Under the pieces are notes generated by a model. That model saw only the letters and a list, made by a program, of their open reading frames with translations, had not been told where the DNA came from and did no database searches. Positions 61,611 to 64,000 of a DNA stretch of 64,000 bases are shown here, piece after piece. Positions within the stretch are counted from its first letter, which is position 1. Every line of letters starts with the position of its first letter. Origin of the DNA: Rhizobacter sp. Root1238 (GTDB lineage: Bacteria; Pseudomonadota; Gammaproteobacteria; Burkholderiales; Burkholderiaceae_C). Position numbers and translations under genes: made by a program. The stretch is taken from the NCBI RefSeq assembly GCF_001425825.1, contig NZ_LMDM01000045.1:124001-188000 (forward strand). The letters run 5' to 3'.

Positions 61611-62047
61611 CACCGTTGCTGTCATTCCAGGATGTCGTCCGCCCGCTGTGCGAACGCATCGGCATCGCGCCGCCCGGCGAACACCGGCTGAGCGTCGCAC
61701 TCTCCGTCGATGACGGGTTGACAGTCGGCTTGCTCGGTCACCAGGAGGGATTCCTGGTCGTGATCGCCGAGATCGCCGCGCCGGTCGATCCGCGCGATGC
61801 CCAGCGCCTGTTGCCGCTGCTGGCGGCCAACCAGTTCTCCGCGGAACACCCCGCGCTGATCGGAGCCCTCGAACCGGACGGCGGACGGTTCTCCCTGTGG
61901 ACGCGCGAGAGCCTGTCCGAACTCGATGAACCCGCGCTGATGGCCTTGTTCGATCGCGTGCTGGCGGCTGCCAGCAGCGTGCGCGATTGGTTGCTGGAGC
62001 CGCTGGCGCCGGAGCCGGCGGCGCACGGGTTCCAGCTTCGGGCGTGA
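61607..62047 (+). CDS. CesT/Tir-family type III secretion chaperone-like protein
   Basis: A 146-residue acidic protein with the alpha-beta pattern of class I type III chaperones: helix (LSFQDVVRPLCERIGI), strands (LSVALSVDDGLTVGLLG, FLVVIAEIAAPV), helix (AQRLLPLLAANQFSAEHP), strands (LIGALEPDGGRFSLWTRES), final helix (LMALFDRVLAAASSVRDWL). Such dimers bind the N-terminus of one effector in the cytosol. ATGA overlap with the upstream gene points to that protein as its client. Assigned from pattern and context; a general YbjN-like fold is the main alternative. Confidence 0.72.
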   Translation: MTPLLSFQDVVRPLCERIGIAPPGEHRLSVALSVDDGLTVGLLGHQEGFLVVIAEIAAPVDPRDAQRLLPLLAANQFSAEHPALIGALEPDGGRFSLWTRESLSELDEPALMALFDRVLAAASSVRDWLLEPLAPEPAAHGFQLRA

Positions 62048-62118
62048 CGGGCCGAAACCCGGGGATGTTCCCAGCGCAACTCTGACGACAATGCGGGTTT
62101 CGCCTCGCCTGCGTCCTC

Positions 62119-63000
62119 ATGTCCCTGTTCGCGCTCTGCCTCGTCCTGATCGCCGCCCTGCTGCACGCCGCCTGGAACCTGGTCGCCAAGAAGGCCGGCG
62201 GTGACAGCCGCTTCGCGCTGCTGTGCAGCCTGATGATCCTGGTGCTGTGGGGGCCGGTCGGCATCTGGGCCGCATGGGGCACGGTGCCGTTGTGGGGCGC
62301 CAAGGAATGGGCGCTGATCTTCGCGAGCGGCATCACCCATCTGGTGTACTTCAACGTGCTGCTGCGCGGCTATGCGGCCAGCGACCTGACCGTGGTGTAC
62401 CCGGTCGCGCGCGGCACCGGGCCGTTGATCAGCTCGTTCGGTGCGCTGCTGCTGCTCGACGAGCACATGAGCCTGGGCGGCGTGCTCGGCGTGTTCGCGG
62501 TCACCGGCGGCGTGTTCCTGATCGCCGGCGGCCCGTCGCTGTGGGCGCGTGCGCACGACCCGGTGCAGCGGCAGCGCGTGATGGCCGGCCTAGGCTACGG
62601 CGCGGCCACCGGCTGCATGATCGCGCTGTACACGCTGATCGACGGCTACTCGGTCAAGGTGATGCTGATCTCGCCGATTTTGATCGACTACTTCGGCAAC
62701 CTGCTGCGGGTGCCGTTCATGCTGCCGACGGCCTTGCGCCGGCCCGAGGCTTTCATGGCGTCCGCACGCGCGCTGTGGAAGCACGCGCTGGTGCTGGCGG
62801 CGATCAGCCCGCTCGGCTATGTGCTCGTGCTGTACGCGGCGCGGCTCGCACCGCTGTCGCACGTGGCGCCGGCGCGCGAGGTGTCGATGCTGTTCGCCGC
62901 GCTGCTCGGCGGGCGATTGCTGGGTGAGGGGGAGCGCGGCACGCGCATCGCGGGCGCGGCGTGCATCGCGGCGGGGGTGGTGGGACTCGCCGCCGGCTGA
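62119..63000 (+). CDS. EamA-family (DMT) transporter
   Basis: A 293-residue inner membrane protein with about 10 hydrophobic helices arranged as two EamA repeats (DLTVVYPVARGTGPLISSFGALLLL in the first, VLVLYAARLAPLSHVAPAREVSMLF in the second). Family members export amino acids or metabolites; substrate unknown. The stop is followed at once by the DUF429 gene. Confidence 0.9.
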   Translation: MSLFALCLVLIAALLHAAWNLVAKKAGGDSRFALLCSLMILVLWGPVGIWAAWGTVPLWGAKEWALIFASGITHLVYFNVLLRGYAASDLTVVYPVARGTGPLISSFGALLLLDEHMSLGGVLGVFAVTGGVFLIAGGPSLWARAHDPVQRQRVMAGLGYGAATGCMIALYTLIDGYSVKVMLISPILIDYFGNLLRVPFMLPTALRRPEAFMASARALWKHALVLAAISPLGYVLVLYAARLAPLSHVAPAREVSMLFAALLGGRLLGEGERGTRIAGAACIAAGVVGLAAG

Positions 63001-63023
63001 TGCGACCGACGTTGCCGGCACCC

Positions 63024-63866
63024 ATGACTTCTACCTTCCTTCCGGACACCGATTTGCCGCTGGCCGGCGTCGACTTCACCAGCCGGCCGACACGGCGCAA
63101 GCCGATCACCGTGGCACGCGGCCGCGTCGCGCATGCCGTCGTGAAGCTGGAGCGAATCGACACGCACGAGCACTTCGACGGCTTCGCTGCCTGGCTTCGC
63201 ACGCCCGGGCCGTGGCTCGCGGCCTTCGACTTTCCGTTCGGCCTGCCGCGCGAGCTGGTGCAGTCGCTCGGCTGGCCGCTCGACTGGCTGCCGTTGATGC
63301 GCCACTACGCCGGGCTGTCGCGCGATGAGATCCGCATGCGCTTCGCGGCCTTCTGCGATGCGCGGCCGGTCGGCGCGAAGTTCGCGCACCGCGCGACCGA
63401 CGGGCCGGCCGGTTCATCGCCGTCGATGAAGTGGATCAACCCGCCGGTCGCGCTGATGCTGCATGCCGGCGTACCGCTGCTGGTCGATGCCGGCGTCGAC
63501 CTGCCCGGGTTGCGCGCCGGCGATGCGCAGCGCGTCGCGCTCGAGGGCTACCCCGGCCTGCTGGCGCGCGAGCTGATCGGCCGGCGCTCGTACAAGGCCG
63601 ACGACAAGGCCCGCCAGACCCCCGACCGCCTGATCGCCCGCAAGGACCTGCTCGATGCGCTGGAGCAGGGCCGCTCGCGCCTCGGGCTGCGCCTGCGGTT
63701 GTCGCATGCACAACGCGATGCGCTGGTGGCCGATGCCTCGGGCGACCGGCTCGACGCGGTGCTGTGCCTGATGCAGGCCGCATGGGCCGCCGGGCAACCC
63801 GGCTTCGGCAGGCCGGCCGATGCCGATCCGCTGGAAGGCTGGATCGTCTCGGCGCCGGTCGATTGA
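63024..63866 (+). CDS. DUF429 family protein (RNase H-like fold predicted)
   Basis: A 280-residue cytosolic protein with the DUF429 start LAGVDFTSRPTRRKPITVARG and later AAFDFPFGLPRELV, VALEGYPGLLARELIG and RLDAVLCLMQAAWAA, which carry the acidic residues proposed for a nuclease site. The biological role is unknown. ATG at 63024 or the ATG at 63000 that overlaps the EamA stop can serve as start. Confidence 0.83.
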   Translation: MTSTFLPDTDLPLAGVDFTSRPTRRKPITVARGRVAHAVVKLERIDTHEHFDGFAAWLRTPGPWLAAFDFPFGLPRELVQSLGWPLDWLPLMRHYAGLSRDEIRMRFAAFCDARPVGAKFAHRATDGPAGSSPSMKWINPPVALMLHAGVPLLVDAGVDLPGLRAGDAQRVALEGYPGLLARELIGRRSYKADDKARQTPDRLIARKDLLDALEQGRSRLGLRLRLSHAQRDALVADASGDRLDAVLCLMQAAWAAGQPGFGRPADADPLEGWIVSAPVD

Positions 63867-63873
63867 TTTTTCA

Positions 63874-63911
63874 ATTTCTGCATTGACAGAAATATCGGGC
63901 GACCCTAGAGT
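63874..63911 (+). promoter_or_regulatory. Promoter and operator of the gbsR-like gene
   Basis: TTGACA at 63883-63888 is a perfect -35 box; TAGAGT at 63906-63911 is the -10 after a 17-nt spacer. The perfect inverted repeat ATTTCTG-CATTGA-CAGAAAT (63874-63893) covers the -35 box and is the likely autoregulatory operator. The -10 ends 7 nt before the ATG, so the mRNA should be leaderless. Confidence 0.7.
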
Positions 63912-63918
63912 CCGCCTC

Positions 63919-64000
63919 ATGAACCTGTCGCCGACCCTCTCCCGATTCGTGCTGCACTGGGGCGAGATGGGCACGCGCTGGGGCGTCAACCGCACGGTCG
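63919..64000 (+). CDS. GbsR/MarR-family regulator, 5' part only
   Basis: The first 27 codons of a gene cut by the window end. MNLSPTLSRFVLHWGEMGTR followed by WGVNRTV is the conserved N-terminus of GbsR/MarR-type winged-helix regulators (COG1510). The palindrome in its promoter supports a DNA-binding autoregulator. Function cannot be judged further from the fragment. Confidence 0.72.
   Translation, partial: MNLSPTLSRFVLHWGEMGTRWGVNRTV

Noticed and set aside
1-64000. CRISPR arrays, tRNA or rRNA genes, prophage or plasmid origins
   Set aside because: No regularly spaced short repeats, no cloverleaf sequence or rRNA segment, and no integrase, transposase or replication genes were recognised.

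Overview
The window is GC-rich (about 70%) and dense with genes. It most resembles a betaproteobacterium of the order Burkholderiales, near the Rubrivivax/Leptothrix/Methylibium type. The grounds are the ubiJ-ubiB pair, the fmdB-DUF502-aspS ... nudB-EEP nuclease-clsB order, TACAAT/TATAAT -10 boxes, and the 'cttcgacaggctcagcccgaac' type of intergenic repeat. This is inference from gene content; no rRNA or marker phylogeny was available.

Layout. 1-3.8 kb: RidA, a Fic protein and a hipBA pair. 3.9-13 kb (minus strand): a stressosome locus (rsbR, rsbS, rsbT, an RsbT/SpoIIE-phosphatase fusion) running into a cytosolic histidine kinase and a hybrid kinase. It is preceded by a C39-peptidase ABC exporter and its HlyD adaptor. 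13-17.7 kb: a gluconate-type module with a divergent LacI-family repressor, two palindromic operators, gluconokinase and a TRAP transporter (DctQ, DctM, DctP). 17.7-18 kb: two inverted copies of a palindromic repeat. 18-27 kb (minus strand): two copies of a two-gene lipoprotein cassette, each a beta-helix protein followed by a metallophosphoesterase. Six-fold InlB-type repeat arrays are present on both proteins of one cassette.

27.7-38.4 kb (plus strand): UDP-sugar dehydrogenase and epimerase (TviB/TviC type), a carrier protein, an acyl-CoA-dehydrogenase-like flavoprotein, a class II synthetase-like amino acid:carrier-protein ligase, a DUF1839 protein with a papain-like Cys/His pair, a cytoplasmic GH2 enzyme and a double alpha/beta hydrolase. 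Together they look like a pathway that charges an amino acid on a carrier protein, oxidises it and passes it to a sugar or glycan. This is the best candidate for an undescribed system. A second pair of inverted palindromic repeats lies inside this cluster.

38.4-47.5 kb: an orphan lysine-rich protein, galE, ubiJ-ubiB, a sodium:solute symporter, fmdB, DUF502 and aspS. 47.5-52.7 kb: a 14-domain FN3-like lipoprotein and a divergent CsgG-like lipoprotein inserted between aspS and nudB. 52.8-59.6 kb: nudB, an EEP-family phosphatase/nuclease, clsB, ligase-associated exonuclease, ATP-dependent DNA ligase and gorA, mostly with 4-bp start/stop overlaps. 59.8-62 kb: a probable type III effector (papain-like Cys/His/Asp plus ankyrin-like repeats) translationally coupled to a CesT-like chaperone. 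62.1-64 kb: an EamA transporter, a DUF429 protein and the start of a GbsR/MarR regulator with a promoter-operator.

No tRNA, rRNA, CRISPR array, insertion sequence or phage was recognised.
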